Source: Paeniglutamicibacter terrestris (lineage in GTDB: Bacteria > Actinomycetota > Actinomycetes > Actinomycetales > Micrococcaceae). Taken from it: a DNA stretch of 64,000 nt. The notes under the pieces are model-generated. The model did not search any database, had not been told where the DNA came from, and saw only the letters and a program-made list of their open reading frames with translations. The DNA is taken from the NCBI RefSeq assembly GCF_012271785.1, contig NZ_JAAWVT010000003.1, positions 1-64,000 of the forward strand. Reading direction: 5' to 3'. Every line of letters starts with the position of its first letter. Position 1 is the stretch's first letter. Below are positions 1 to 8,425 of this stretch, piece by piece. The translations under genes were made by a program, and so were the position numbers.

Positions 1-36
1 TGGGTAGATCCCACCAAAGCCCGAGGTTAAAGCAGT

Positions 37-68
37 AGGCCGTGTGATTTTTACAAATCACACGGCCT
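37..68 (-). terminator. Terminator-like hairpin after the tRNA cluster
   Basis: A perfect 14-bp inverted repeat with a 4-nt loop lies just past the last tRNA gene of the leftward-transcribed cluster. On the minus strand it is followed only by a short weak T stretch, so it may act as a terminator or as a 3' processing/stability hairpin. Confidence 0.65.
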
Positions 69-77
69 GCAAATTGG

Positions 78-150
78 AGTGGACAACGAGGTTCGAACTC
101 GCGACCTCGACCTTGGCAAGGTCGCGCTCTACCAGCTGAGCTATGTCCAC
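78..150 (-). tRNA. tRNA-Gly (GCC)
   Basis: The minus strand folds into a full cloverleaf: a 7-bp acceptor stem GTGGACA/TGTCCAC, T arm with GTTCGAA, and an anticodon loop with GCC. Of the three identical Gly copies here, this is the only one followed by an encoded CCA (positions 75-77). It is the last gene of the leftward cluster. Confidence 0.96.
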
Positions 151-183
151 GTGAATAATCAATACCTAAGTATAGACTCTTCG

Positions 184-255
184 TGGGCGATACTGGGTTC
201 GAACCAGTGACCTCTTCCGTGTCAGGGAAGCGCGCTACCGCTGCGCCAATCGCCC
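184..255 (-). tRNA. tRNA-Val (GAC)
   Basis: Minus-strand cloverleaf with acceptor stem GGGCGAT/ATCGCCC, anticodon loop CTGACAC (GAC) and T loop GTTCGAA. CCA is not encoded. The gene is identical to the Val copy at 447-518. Confidence 0.96.
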
Positions 256-338
256 ATAAGGGGTACTACTTTATGCTTTCCAAAAGAAAACACAAGAATA
301 AGGACCCCATTTCCATGGAATCGGGATCCATTTTCTAG

Positions 339-411
339 AGTGGACAACGAGGTTCGAACTCGCGACCTCGACCTTGGCAAGGTCGCGCTCTACCAGCTGA
401 GCTATGTCCAC
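339..411 (-). tRNA. tRNA-Gly (GCC)
   Basis: Second identical copy of the glycine tRNA with anticodon GCC on the minus strand; no encoded CCA. Together with the neighbouring Val copy it forms a repeated Gly-Val block. Confidence 0.96.
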
Positions 412-446
412 GTGAAAAGCTAATACCCATAGATACTAACCTATCG

Positions 447-518
447 TGGGCGATACTGGGTTCGAACCAGTGACCTCTTCCGTGTCAGGGAAGCGCGCTA
501 CCGCTGCGCCAATCGCCC
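447..518 (-). tRNA. tRNA-Val (GAC)
   Basis: Second identical copy of the valine tRNA with anticodon GAC on the minus strand; no encoded CCA. Confidence 0.96.
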
Positions 519-542
519 ATACTTCTTACTACATTTACTACG

Positions 543-613
543 AGGTGGGGACGGGATTCGAACCCGCGTAAACGGCTTTGCAGGCCGGTGCCTCGCCTCT
601 CGGCCACCCCACC
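543..613 (-). tRNA. tRNA-Cys (GCA)
   Basis: Minus-strand cloverleaf with acceptor stem GGTGGGG/CCCCACC, anticodon loop CTGCAAA (GCA), T loop GTTCGAA and U as discriminator base. It is the only cysteine tRNA in the window; CCA is not encoded. Confidence 0.96.
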
Positions 614-675
614 ATAACCAAAAGGTAAAATACCTCTCGGATAGATCGGCAAGCCGATCCGGTGAATCTAATGCG

Positions 676-748
676 AGTGGACAACGAGGTTCGAACTCGC
701 GACCTCGACCTTGGCAAGGTCGCGCTCTACCAGCTGAGCTATGTCCAC
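676..748 (-). tRNA. tRNA-Gly (GCC)
   Basis: Third identical glycine tRNA copy and the first gene of the leftward-transcribed cluster. The proposed promoter lies at about 811-840. Confidence 0.96.
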
Positions 749-810
749 ATATTAGAAGCGCAATCCCCGGAATGTTTTCGTTCCGTTTGTCTGCGTTCCA
801 ACGAGTAAAA

Positions 811-840
811 ACTCTATACGACGATTCCCCAAAGTTCCAA
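811..840 (-). promoter_or_regulatory. Candidate promoter of the tRNA cluster
   Basis: On the minus strand a TTGGAA -35-like box (plus positions 835-840) is followed 16 bp later by TATAGA (813-818), or 18 bp later by TAGAGT (811-816). Transcription would start about 55 bp before the first tRNA-Gly gene. Confidence 0.45.
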
Positions 841-951
841 ATCGGGGCGTTCTTTTATCCAAATTTGGCGTAGATCCTTGTGATCTCGCGGTTTTCGAAA
901 TGCTCACGGACAGCTAGAAGAGCCAAAACGTCGCTGGAACGTGGAAAAATC

Positions 952-1809
952 ATGTTCATGACTTCACCAGCACTGGCCCATCAGACGGACTTTGGACGCA
1001 TGTATGCCCGGAAAATCGGCGGACTTCCGCAGGTTCCATCCATTACCAACGTCATCGGACAGGAAAAAATGGACCTCGACGGTTGGGTAGGTCACATGGC
1101 CGCCACCGCCGTGGTGCAGGACCCGAGACTGAGCGAGGCTGTAGGAAACTCGGCAAAGCTCAAAGCCCTAGCCCGGCAATCATCAAAGGCCGCGGCTGAT
1201 TACCGTGACGCGGCAGCCGCGCGGGGGGACCGCGTGCACCAGTACTGCGAACAAATTGCGCTGCGGGCCATGGGCAAGAATCATCAAGCGGCAGCTGCGC
1301 GTGAGGCATTGGTCAGCAACAACGAGGAAGGATTTGCCGGACGATTCGATGAGTGGTGGGACACCTACCAGGTTCAGCCACTCGCCGCTGAAGTCACCGT
1401 CTGGAACGAAAGTATTGGCTATGCCGGAACACTGGACCTCGTGGCCACGATTGGTGGTCGACTCTGTCTGATCGACTACAAAACCCGAGGCACCGGTCGA
1501 GACGGACGAGTGAAGCCGCTAGATCCGAAGGTCATTATGCAGCTGGCTGCCGGAGCCAAGGCCGAAGAAATGGTGGTTGACCCGGCCATTGGCACCTGGG
1601 AACCGTGGAAATACTCACAAGACCCGATGCTGTTGGGTGTGGCCATCGGTGAAACCGAGGTGCAGACCGTCATGGCGAATCCCGACGTGCTGCCCGCGTA
1701 TTGGTCGAAGTTTTGGTCGCTGCGTCAGGTCTGGGGCGCCACCCTTAAGGTCGGTGAAGCAGGGGTTGCTCTGCGTGAGGTCGGCCCTCCACCGCCACTA
1801 GTGCCCTGA
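952..1809 (+). CDS. PD-(D/E)XK nuclease superfamily (RecB/Cas4-like) protein
   Basis: A 285-residue protein with the core motifs of RecB-type nucleases. It has an RGDRVH motif near residues 91-96, Glu147, GTLD at 159-162, the DYK motif with Asp175 and Lys177, and a trailing QLAAG that fits motif III. The N-terminal pattern (PSITNVIG, then a tryptophan-containing helix) resembles phage-type exonucleases of this fold. The ATG at 952 is chosen because a weak GTGGAAA stretch sits about 7 nt upstream; the open frame extends to 880 and another ATG lies at 958. It stands alone between the tRNA cluster and def. The catalytic residues look intact; the substrate is unknown. Confidence 0.75.
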   Translation: MFMTSPALAHQTDFGRMYARKIGGLPQVPSITNVIGQEKMDLDGWVGHMAATAVVQDPRLSEAVGNSAKLKALARQSSKAAADYRDAAAARGDRVHQYCEQIALRAMGKNHQAAAAREALVSNNEEGFAGRFDEWWDTYQVQPLAAEVTVWNESIGYAGTLDLVATIGGRLCLIDYKTRGTGRDGRVKPLDPKVIMQLAAGAKAEEMVVDPAIGTWEPWKYSQDPMLLGVAIGETEVQTVMANPDVLPAYWSKFWSLRQVWGATLKVGEAGVALREVGPPPPLVP

Positions 1810-1931
1810 GCCGGTCGGTAGACTGGTAGTCAGGGGGCGCTGGTACACCGCTTTGGCGTACTTGACACCACACCTCCTCCATCCACAGCACATTGCCGGT
1901 ACAGCAGCCGGCCGAAGGGAGAGCCGATCTC

Positions 1932-2507
1932 ATGGCCGTCTTAGGTATTCGCATTGTTGGCGACCCAATCCTCCGAACCCGCGCAGACGAGGTCACTGAT
2001 TTCGGTCCCGAACTGCGTAAGCTCGTCGCAGACATGGACGAAACAATGGAGAACGTAGAAGGTGCCGGTCTAGCAGCACCACAGGTCGGGGTCTCCCTAC
2101 GGGTGTTCACCTACCAGATCGCTGGCGAACGAGGACACCTGATCAACCCGGTGCTCGAACTGGGCGATGAGTACCAAGACGACGTGAACGAAGGGTGCCT
2201 ATCCATTCCGGGACTTGGCTACCCGGTACGCCGCCGCAGCTGGACCCGGGCCACCGGCGTAGACGTCGAAGGAAATCCCGTAGTGGTCGAGGGCGAAGGC
2301 TTCCTGGCTCGCTGCTTGCAGCACGAAACCGATCACCTTGACGGGATTCTGTACATCGATCGGCTCACCGGCGAAACTAAAAAAGACGCCTTCCGCAAGC
2401 TGCGCGACACCAGCTACAACTCCGTCGCCGCAAGCACCGTGTCCAAGCGCAGCGCTGCACTGGGATCCAGCTTCGGCGCCGGCGCCAGTTTTGGGCAGCA
2501 AGCATGA
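1932..2507 (+). CDS. def: Peptide deformylase
   Basis: Removes the N-formyl group from nascent proteins. All three family motifs are present: GAGLAAPQVG (44-53), EGCLS (87-91, metal-binding Cys) and HETDH (131-135, metal-binding His and catalytic Glu). At 191 residues the length is typical. The ATG at 1932 follows a GAAGGGAGAG ribosome site and starts the conserved N-terminus; the frame runs open to 1893. A TAGACT box at 1819-1824 suggests a leader of about 100 nt. The 3' end overlaps fmt by 4 nt (ATGA), coupling deformylase to the formyltransferase whose product it later undoes. Confidence 0.97.
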   Translation: MAVLGIRIVGDPILRTRADEVTDFGPELRKLVADMDETMENVEGAGLAAPQVGVSLRVFTYQIAGERGHLINPVLELGDEYQDDVNEGCLSIPGLGYPVRRRSWTRATGVDVEGNPVVVEGEGFLARCLQHETDHLDGILYIDRLTGETKKDAFRKLRDTSYNSVAASTVSKRSAALGSSFGAGASFGQQA

Positions 2508-3442
2508 GAGTACTTTTCGCCGGAACCCCACAGGTTGCCGTTGCATCCCTCGATCAGCTCGTTAACGACGGATTTAACGTCGTGGCGGTCCTGACCCGTG
2601 AAGATGCCCCCATTGGACGCAAACGTGTGCTGACGCCTTCCCCGGTTGCCGCGCGTGCGGCAGAACTGGGGATCGAGATCATTCATGCCAACAAGATCGA
2701 TGCACCAGTTCAAGAGAGAATCTCCGCACTGGAAACCGACATCGCAGCGATTGTTGCCTACGGTGGCCTCGTCCCCGAGAAAGCGCTGGGGATTCCCCGT
2801 CTGGGGTGGGTCAACCTGCACTTCTCGCTGCTTCCGGCGTGGCGCGGTGCCGCGCCCGTGCAGCATTCCATCATGGCCGGGGACGACATTACCGGCGCAG
2901 TGACCTTCCAATTGGAAAAAGGCCTAGACACCGGTCCCGTCTTTGGCACCTTGACCGAAACCATTGATCCTGCCGATACCGCCGGGGACCTTTTGGGCCG
3001 TCTCGCCGTCTCCGGATCCGTTTTGCTCTCGCAAACTCTTTCTGGCCTTGATGCCGGCGCCGTGGTTGGTCTCCCGCAAATGGGTGAAGGATCCTACGCT
3101 CACAAGTTGACCTTGGTTGACGGACGAATCGATTGGAACGCTCCTGCGTTAGCTATTCGCCGGCGCATTAATGGAACCACGCCCGATCCGGGAGCCTGGA
3201 CCGAGTCGGAGGGGCAACGCTTTAAGATCGGCCCGCTGCTCCCGGCCGTTGATGTTATTGATTTGGCCCCGGGGCAGGTGATGATCACTGGCGGCAAGAA
3301 GCCACGGGTGGTCGTGGGCACCGGTTCTCACGGTGTGGAATTGGCCCTGGTGCAACCACCGGGCAAAAAAATGATGAATGCAGCAGATTGGGCGCGGGGG
3401 ATTCTCGCGTCAGGAACCGTGGATGAGGTGAAATTCGCATGA
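2504..3442 (+). CDS. fmt: Methionyl-tRNA formyltransferase
   Basis: Transfers the formyl group from 10-formyl-tetrahydrofolate to initiator Met-tRNA. The 312-residue protein starts with a Rossmann-like MRVLFAGTPQ. It carries the folate-binding/catalytic stretch NLHFSLLP (SLLP at 108-111) followed by WRGAAPVQ, and ends with the usual C-terminal tRNA-binding domain. It overlaps def upstream and rsmB downstream by ATGA junctions, so the three are probably one translationally coupled unit. Confidence 0.97.
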   Translation: MRVLFAGTPQVAVASLDQLVNDGFNVVAVLTREDAPIGRKRVLTPSPVAARAAELGIEIIHANKIDAPVQERISALETDIAAIVAYGGLVPEKALGIPRLGWVNLHFSLLPAWRGAAPVQHSIMAGDDITGAVTFQLEKGLDTGPVFGTLTETIDPADTAGDLLGRLAVSGSVLLSQTLSGLDAGAVVGLPQMGEGSYAHKLTLVDGRIDWNAPALAIRRRINGTTPDPGAWTESEGQRFKIGPLLPAVDVIDLAPGQVMITGGKKPRVVVGTGSHGVELALVQPPGKKMMNAADWARGILASGTVDEVKFA

Positions 3443-4998
3443 GCGAATTTGGACAGGGACGTTCCGACCGTCCGCGACGCAATGAATCCAATCGGGGCGG
3501 TGAGTCGCCGCGCCGTAACGACGCGGGCCGTACTCGCAACCGCGGCGGCAGCGGAAATGGGGCACGCCAATTCAGCGCCTCCGCACCGTCAGCACGCAAC
3601 CGACGTGCCGATCAGGCTCGGTTGACGGCATTTGAGGTACTCCGGGCGGTTGATGAGCACGACGCCTATGCCAACTTGGTACTTCCGGCTCGCATTCGTG
3701 AGCACCACTTGGACCGCCGAGATGCAGGTTTTGCTACGGAACTAACCTATGGGGCACTGCGCGGACAGGGGCTTTATGACGCGATCCTGGCTCGCTGCGT
3801 TGACCGTCCACTGGACCAGCTGGATCCGGCCGTTCTGGATGCACTGCGCTTGGGTGCCCACCAGCTGCTGGCCATGCGCGTTCCCAGCCATGCCGCCCTG
3901 GATGAGACAGTCTCGCTGGCCCGCATGGTCATCGGTGCAGGTGCCTCCGGGCTGATCAATGCTGTGCTGCGCAAGGTCTCACTCAAGGACATTGAGACCT
4001 GGAGCAGTGAACTGGTTGAAGGTATTGACGATGAAAACGCGGCGGCAGCGCTGGTCCACTCGCACCCCGAGTGGATTGTTCGCGCCTTGCGCCAGGCGTT
4101 GGTGGCCCACGGTCGTGACGCCTCGGAGCTCACCGATCTGCTGGCCGCGGATAACCTTGCTCCAGTCGTGAACCTGGTTGCTCTTCCGGGCGTCGGTTTT
4201 CTGGATGAAGCACTTGACCAAGGAGCCGAATACGGGACACTGGTTGCCGATTCTGCCTACTACCAGGGCGGGGACATCGCTCGACTGGCGTCCGTGCGCG
4301 AAGGTAGTACCCGAGTTCAAGATGCCGGCTCTCAACTGGTAGCCCGAGCCTTGGCGGGAATCGCGCTGCCCGATGGTGGGGAAGACAGCTACTGGCTGGA
4401 TCTGTGTGCAGGTCCCGGTGGTAAGGCGGCTCTGCTGGCAGCATTGGCCACCATTCACGGAGCCCGGCTCACCGCCAACGAACCTGCTGAACACCGCGCC
4501 GAGCTGGTCTCCAAGGCATTAGTAGCAATCGATCCGGACACCTGGATGATCTCGGTGCGCGACGGCCGCGAATACGGAGACGAAGAATTCTCGGGCGGAT
4601 ATGACCGAGTCATGGTTGATGCCCCCTGTTCAGGTCTTGGCGCGCTGCGCCGGCGCCCCGAGTCCCGATGGCGCAAGACCCCCAAGGATGTTGCTGAACT
4701 GACCGTCTTGCAGGGTCAGCTGCTGGATGCTGCACTCAGCGCCGTGCGTGTTGGTGGGGTCGTTGCCTACGTGACCTGTTCACCGCACCCGGCCGAAACT
4801 GTTGCCGTGGTTGATGACCTGTTGGCCCGCAACAAGAACGCACGATTGCTTGATACCGGCGCAGCCCTCGAAGCGGCAGCGCTTCCCGGTCTTACCGGTG
4901 CCACTCGCACCGTGGGCACCGGCAGCACCATTCAGCTGTGGCCGCACATTCACCGCACCGATGCCATGTTTATGGCGCTCTTTACCCGCACCGCATAA
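3439..4998 (+). CDS. rsmB: 16S rRNA m5C967 methyltransferase RsmB
   Basis: SAM-dependent cytosine-C5 methyltransferase acting on 16S rRNA (Sun/Fmu family). The first ~55 residues are rich in Arg, Gly and Asn and look disordered. A NusB-like RNA-binding domain follows at about 58-200, then the Rossmann methyltransferase domain. The SAM motif LDLCAGPGGKAA and both catalytic cysteine motifs, APCSGLG and VTCSPHPAE, are visible. At 519 residues it is longer than enterobacterial RsmB because of the basic N-terminal tail, common in actinobacteria. The start overlaps the fmt stop. Confidence 0.95.
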   Translation: MSEFGQGRSDRPRRNESNRGGESPRRNDAGRTRNRGGSGNGARQFSASAPSARNRRADQARLTAFEVLRAVDEHDAYANLVLPARIREHHLDRRDAGFATELTYGALRGQGLYDAILARCVDRPLDQLDPAVLDALRLGAHQLLAMRVPSHAALDETVSLARMVIGAGASGLINAVLRKVSLKDIETWSSELVEGIDDENAAAALVHSHPEWIVRALRQALVAHGRDASELTDLLAADNLAPVVNLVALPGVGFLDEALDQGAEYGTLVADSAYYQGGDIARLASVREGSTRVQDAGSQLVARALAGIALPDGGEDSYWLDLCAGPGGKAALLAALATIHGARLTANEPAEHRAELVSKALVAIDPDTWMISVRDGREYGDEEFSGGYDRVMVDAPCSGLGALRRRPESRWRKTPKDVAELTVLQGQLLDAALSAVRVGGVVAYVTCSPHPAETVAVVDDLLARNKNARLLDTGAALEAAALPGLTGATRTVGTGSTIQLWPHIHRTDAMFMALFTRTA

Positions 4999-5034
4999 GC
5001 CCGCCGTTCCCCAGCCAGGAGCAAGAAGATCACC

Positions 5035-5706
5035 ATGCGTAACTGCCAAATCAACCCGTCAATCCTCTCGGCCGACTTCACTAATCTGGAGCGTGAACTC
5101 CATCGGATCCACACCGCCGATGCCGTACATGTGGATGTCATGGACAACCATTTTGTCCCGAACTTGACTATTGGGCTCCCGGTGGTCAAGCGGTTGGGCG
5201 AGGTTAGCGATTTGCCGCTGGATGTGCACCTGATGATTAACGATGTTGACCGTTGGGGACCCGACTATGCTCGGGCCGGTGCCGCCTCGGTGACCTTCCA
5301 TGCCGAGGCATCGGCCGCGCCGATCAAGCTGGCTCGGGATCTGCGATCGGCCGGGGCGCGAGCCTCGATGGCGCTGCGTCCGGCGACGCCCATCGAGCCG
5401 TACCTGGATATGCTTCCGGAACTGGACATGGTGCTGCTGATGACGGTGGAACCTGGCTTCGGGGGACAAGCATTCTTGGACATTGTGCTTCCCAAGATTC
5501 GCCGGGCGCGGCGGGCCATCGACGGAACTGGTCTGCCCATCGCCTTGCAAGTTGATGGTGGGGTCACCAGCGAAACCATCTTGCGCGCCGCCGAGGCCGG
5601 CGCCGACGTCTTCGTGGCCGGGTCCTCCGTTTACGGAACCGAGGACCCCGCTGCGGCGGTAGTCACATTAAGAAATCTCGCAGCCCAGACACCACTTTCC
5701 GTGTAA
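5035..5706 (+). CDS. rpe: Ribulose-phosphate 3-epimerase
   Basis: Interconverts ribulose 5-phosphate and xylulose 5-phosphate in the pentose phosphate pathway. The 223-residue TIM barrel starts with [10 protein letters not shown] and has the metal-binding [11 protein letters not shown], the [10 protein letters not shown] loop and the catalytic VDGGV. A strong AGGAGCAAGAAG ribosome site precedes the ATG. The product pool (ribulose 5-phosphate) also feeds the riboflavin operon immediately downstream. Confidence 0.97.
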   Translation: MRNCQINPSILSADFTNLERELHRIHTADAVHVDVMDNHFVPNLTIGLPVVKRLGEVSDLPLDVHLMINDVDRWGPDYARAGAASVTFHAEASAAPIKLARDLRSAGARASMALRPATPIEPYLDMLPELDMVLLMTVEPGFGGQAFLDIVLPKIRRARRAIDGTGLPIALQVDGGVTSETILRAAEAGADVFVAGSSVYGTEDPAAAVVTLRNLAAQTPLSV

Positions 5707-5729
5707 TACTGATAGCTACAACTACACAA

Positions 5730-5874
5730 CGTGCTCCGGGGTCGGTGTAAGTCCGAACCGGCGGTTATAGTCCGCGACCCATGCCAAAGAGGCTTCTCAC
5801 AAGAAGCCTTCGCCGCTTGGTTGAACTGGTGAAATTCCGGTACCGACAGTTAAAGTCTGGATGGGAGAAGCACG
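5730..5874 (+). promoter_or_regulatory. FMN riboswitch (RFN element) aptamer
   Basis: All conserved RFN blocks occur in order: CTCCGGGGTCGGTG, AAGTCCGAACCGGCGGT, a variable hairpin, TGGTGAAATTCCGG and ACCGACAGT..AGTCTGGATGGGAGAAG. P1 pairs CGTGCT (5730-5735) with AGCACG (5869-5874). The element lies directly upstream of ribM-ribD-ribE-ribBA-ribH. FMN binding should reduce expression of the operon. Confidence 0.96.
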
Positions 5875-5890
5875 TACACGCAACACCAAT

Positions 5891-6026
5891 GCCTTCGCTA
5901 GTATGCAAGGTCTAGGAACCGCGAATCCAAAAAATTCGCCATTGCCTAGTCCTCCAACTGCGAGCCGGCCATCAGGTGGAACCGTCGTATTGAACCCCCG
6001 GAGCCATCGCGGCTTGACAGGAGGAC
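5891..6026 (+). promoter_or_regulatory. Probable translational expression platform of the FMN riboswitch
   Basis: The ribM ribosome site GGAGGAC (6020-6026) is fully complementary to GTCCTCC at 5949-5955, extended by CGAGCC (5961-5966) with GGCTTG (6011-6016): a 13-bp sequestering stem. A competing hairpin pairs 5908-5916 with 5945-5953 (8 of 9 pairs) and would free the ribosome site. GCCTT (5891-5895) can in turn pair with AAGGT (5907-5911) and disrupt that hairpin. There is no T run, so control is probably at translation. The structures were read by eye and no folding energies were calculated. Confidence 0.6.
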
Positions 6027-6027
6027 G

Positions 6028-6729
6028 ATGGATTTTCTGCGGTGGCTCATTGAAGCTTTCAACTCTTACATCACGGTAGGCAGCAGCGCGCTGCTGGTAC
6101 GTGAAGTGGTCGGCAACGTCTTTGGACTTGCCTCCGCCCTTGGCGGTATTCGTCGCAAGGTCTGGGCTTGGCCCGTTGGCATCATCGGCAATGCCCTGTT
6201 GCTCACGGTTTTCCTAGGCAGTATCTTCGGCAACGACCAAACCGCCAATCTGCTCGGCCAAGCAGGCCGGCAAATCATGTTCATAGCGGTGTCCTTCTAT
6301 GGATGGCGCCGCTGGAAAGCTACCCAGCAATCCGGCGGAAGCGCCGTGACCCCACGCTGGGCCACGACCACCGAACGGCTGAGCTTGGCCGGCATCTTGA
6401 TTGTCGGCACCGTCGCGCTCACCCCCCTCTTTGGTGCCCTAGGCTCCTACGCGCCGGTCTGGGCAGATGCCTGGACCTTCGTGGGTTCGCTGCTGGCCAC
6501 CTACGGCATGGCCAAGGGGCTCGTCGAATTTTGGCTGATCTGGGTGCTCGTCGACATCGTCGGGGTTCCCCTGCTCTTTAGCGCCGGATACTACGCTAGC
6601 GCCTTTATGTATCTGTTCTATGGGTGCTTTACCCTGGTCGGATTCTTCATCTGGTGGAAAGCAAAAAACGGTTCGAAGCCAAGCATCGAAACCGAAATGC
6701 CTGATCCCACGGTGAAGGTGAGCAACTGA
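6028..6729 (+). CDS. ribM: PnuC-family riboflavin transporter RibM (PnuX)
   Basis: A 233-residue membrane protein of the PnuC vitamin-transporter family with about seven hydrophobic segments. The aromatic motif WAWPVGIIGNALL is near residues 46-58, and YGWRRW and WILVDIVGVPL-like stretches follow. PnuC proteins carry nicotinamide riboside. The subfamily sitting under an FMN riboswitch next to rib genes in actinobacteria (RibM/PnuX) is known to import riboflavin, and the context here fits that. The ATG at 6028 follows GGAGGAC. It ends in a TGATG overlap with ribD. Confidence 0.88.
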   Translation: MDFLRWLIEAFNSYITVGSSALLVREVVGNVFGLASALGGIRRKVWAWPVGIIGNALLLTVFLGSIFGNDQTANLLGQAGRQIMFIAVSFYGWRRWKATQQSGGSAVTPRWATTTERLSLAGILIVGTVALTPLFGALGSYAPVWADAWTFVGSLLATYGMAKGLVEFWLIWVLVDIVGVPLLFSAGYYASAFMYLFYGCFTLVGFFIWWKAKNGSKPSIETEMPDPTVKVSN

Positions 6730-7781
6730 TGCAAACAACACGCGAAACAGCCGCCATGCGTCTGTCCTTAGAACTGGCACGCCGAGGTATCCGCGGCGCC
6801 AACCCCTTGGTGGGTGCGGTCATCGTGGATGCCACCGGGGCCATTCTGTCCACCGGATACCACCGGGGAGCTGGCACCGCCCATGCCGAGGCCGACGCGC
6901 TGAATAGGCTCGGAAACATCGATGCCGCTGCCGCACGCTCTGCGACCATGCTGGTCACCTTGGAACCGTGTAACCACACCGGCCGCACCGGCCCCTGCTC
7001 GCAGGCCATCATCGATTCGGGAATCGGCAACGTCATTTACGCAGTAGCTGATGACGGTGAAGCCGCGTCCGGGGGAGGCGCAGCGCTACGCGCAGCGGGC
7101 GTGAATGTGTCCAATGGACTGCTGGAGGCCGAAGCCACCGAGCTGAACCACCGTTGGTTTGCCGCCCGTGCGGCGGGGCGTCCCTTCACCACCTTGCATC
7201 TGGCCCAAACCCTTGACGGGCGGATCGCCGCTGCCGATGGAACCAGCCAATGGATCACTTCCCCTCAGTCATTGCTCCATGCTCACGAGGTGCGTTCACG
7301 TGTCGGTGCAATCGTGGTGGGTACCGGAACCGTGAAGGCCGATAACCCACGGCTAAACGCCCGGGATGAGAACGGGGCACCCTTCGCCTCTCAGCCCCGT
7401 CGCATTGTGATGGGACACAGCGAAGTTCTAGCCAACGCCGCCTTGCGCGGTGATGGAAACTGGGAGCAAGTTTTTTCCCACGATCCACTCACGGTCCTCA
7501 AAACGATCACCGCCCGCGGCATCGATCATGTGCTCATCGAGGGTGGGGCCTCCATTGCCACGGCCTTCCTCGCCGCAGATCTTGTTGATGAGGTATTCCT
7601 TTACCAGGCGCCTATCTTCCTCGGCGCAGGCTGCGGATCCGTCGGAGAGCTAGGGATCGGAACCTTGGACGCGGCTCTGCGCTTCCGCCTGGATGCCGTC
7701 GATGGGGACGCAGTGCGCGTCATCGGTACGGACATTCTCACTCACCTTGAACCACTTCCGGCCTCCACCGGAATTTCCTAA
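6729..7781 (+). CDS. ribD: Bifunctional riboflavin deaminase/reductase RibD
   Basis: Catalyses deamination and side-chain reduction of the pyrimidine intermediate in riboflavin synthesis. The N-terminal deaminase domain has the zinc motifs HAE (52-54) and PCNHTGRTGPC. The C-terminal reductase domain starts near residue 155 (FTTLHLAQTLDGRIAA) and includes ITSPQ and the IEGGASIA loop. The 350-residue length is normal for the fused enzyme. The ATG overlaps the ribM stop. Confidence 0.96.
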   Translation: MQTTRETAAMRLSLELARRGIRGANPLVGAVIVDATGAILSTGYHRGAGTAHAEADALNRLGNIDAAAARSATMLVTLEPCNHTGRTGPCSQAIIDSGIGNVIYAVADDGEAASGGGAALRAAGVNVSNGLLEAEATELNHRWFAARAAGRPFTTLHLAQTLDGRIAAADGTSQWITSPQSLLHAHEVRSRVGAIVVGTGTVKADNPRLNARDENGAPFASQPRRIVMGHSEVLANAALRGDGNWEQVFSHDPLTVLKTITARGIDHVLIEGGASIATAFLAADLVDEVFLYQAPIFLGAGCGSVGELGIGTLDAALRFRLDAVDGDAVRVIGTDILTHLEPLPASTGIS

Positions 7782-7792
7782 GGAAACACATT

Positions 7793-8425
7793 ATGTTTAC
7801 CGGAATTATCAGCGGCATGGGCCGCATCGAAGGCATTGAAGCCACACCGGAAACGGACTCGGTGGTGTTGCGCATCAGCGCTCCAGAACACACCGAGAAC
7901 CTCGAACTGGGTGGTTCCATCGCCGTGAACGGCGTCTGCCTCACGGCCACCAGCATCACCGGAGACATCCTGTCCCTCGATGTCATGGGTGAAACTCTGC
8001 GTCACACCACCATCGGCGAACTCGCCCTGGGTGAGGGCATCAACCTCGAACGCTGTGTTAAAGCCGGCGGGCGGCTTGATGGTCACGTGGTTCAGGGGCA
8101 CGTTGATGGGGTCGGTCAGCTGCTCGAGCATGAATCACTCGGCGACTGGGACCGTTTCCGTTTTGCGATTCCTTTCGAATTGGCCAGGTACGTAGCGAAG
8201 AAGGGTTCCATTGCGATCGACGGGATTTCCCTGACGGTCACCGATGTTTCCGCAGCAACCGAAAAAACGCAGTGGTTTGAGGTCGGAATCATTCCGACCA
8301 CTCTGCGCGAAACCACCTTGGGCCAACGCATTCCCGGCTCCTCGGTCAATCTTGAGGTGGACGTCATGGCGAAGTACGCCGAGCGTCTAGCATCCTTTGG
8401 CACCAGCGAAAGTAGCGCATCATGA
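7793..8425 (+). CDS. ribE: Riboflavin synthase, alpha subunit
   Basis: Dismutates two 6,7-dimethyl-8-ribityllumazines to riboflavin. The protein shows the internal two-lobe repeat of the family: MFTGII at the start, NGVCLTAT in lobe one and DGISLTVTDV in lobe two, with GIIPTTLRETTLG near the C-terminus. Its 210 residues are typical. It lies 11 bp after ribD, and the stop overlaps ribBA by 4 nt (ATGA). Some species call this gene ribC. Confidence 0.96.
   Translation: MFTGIISGMGRIEGIEATPETDSVVLRISAPEHTENLELGGSIAVNGVCLTATSITGDILSLDVMGETLRHTTIGELALGEGINLERCVKAGGRLDGHVVQGHVDGVGQLLEHESLGDWDRFRFAIPFELARYVAKKGSIAIDGISLTVTDVSAATEKTQWFEVGIIPTTLRETTLGQRIPGSSVNLEVDVMAKYAERLASFGTSESSAS

Larger units (their letters stand above)
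78..518 (-). repeat. Tandem duplication of a tRNA-Gly/tRNA-Val block
   Basis: The Gly genes at 78 and 339 are 261 bp apart and the Val genes at 184 and 447 are 263 bp apart. Both pairs are identical in the tRNA bodies, while the spacers are only partly alike. This is what an old tandem duplication of a Gly-Val unit would look like, with spacers drifting since. Confidence 0.7.

Noticed and set aside
749-754. TAATAT directly before the first tRNA-Gly as a promoter -10 box
   Set aside because: It abuts the tRNA 5' end, so a transcript from it would start inside the mature tRNA. The box pair near 811-840 fits better.
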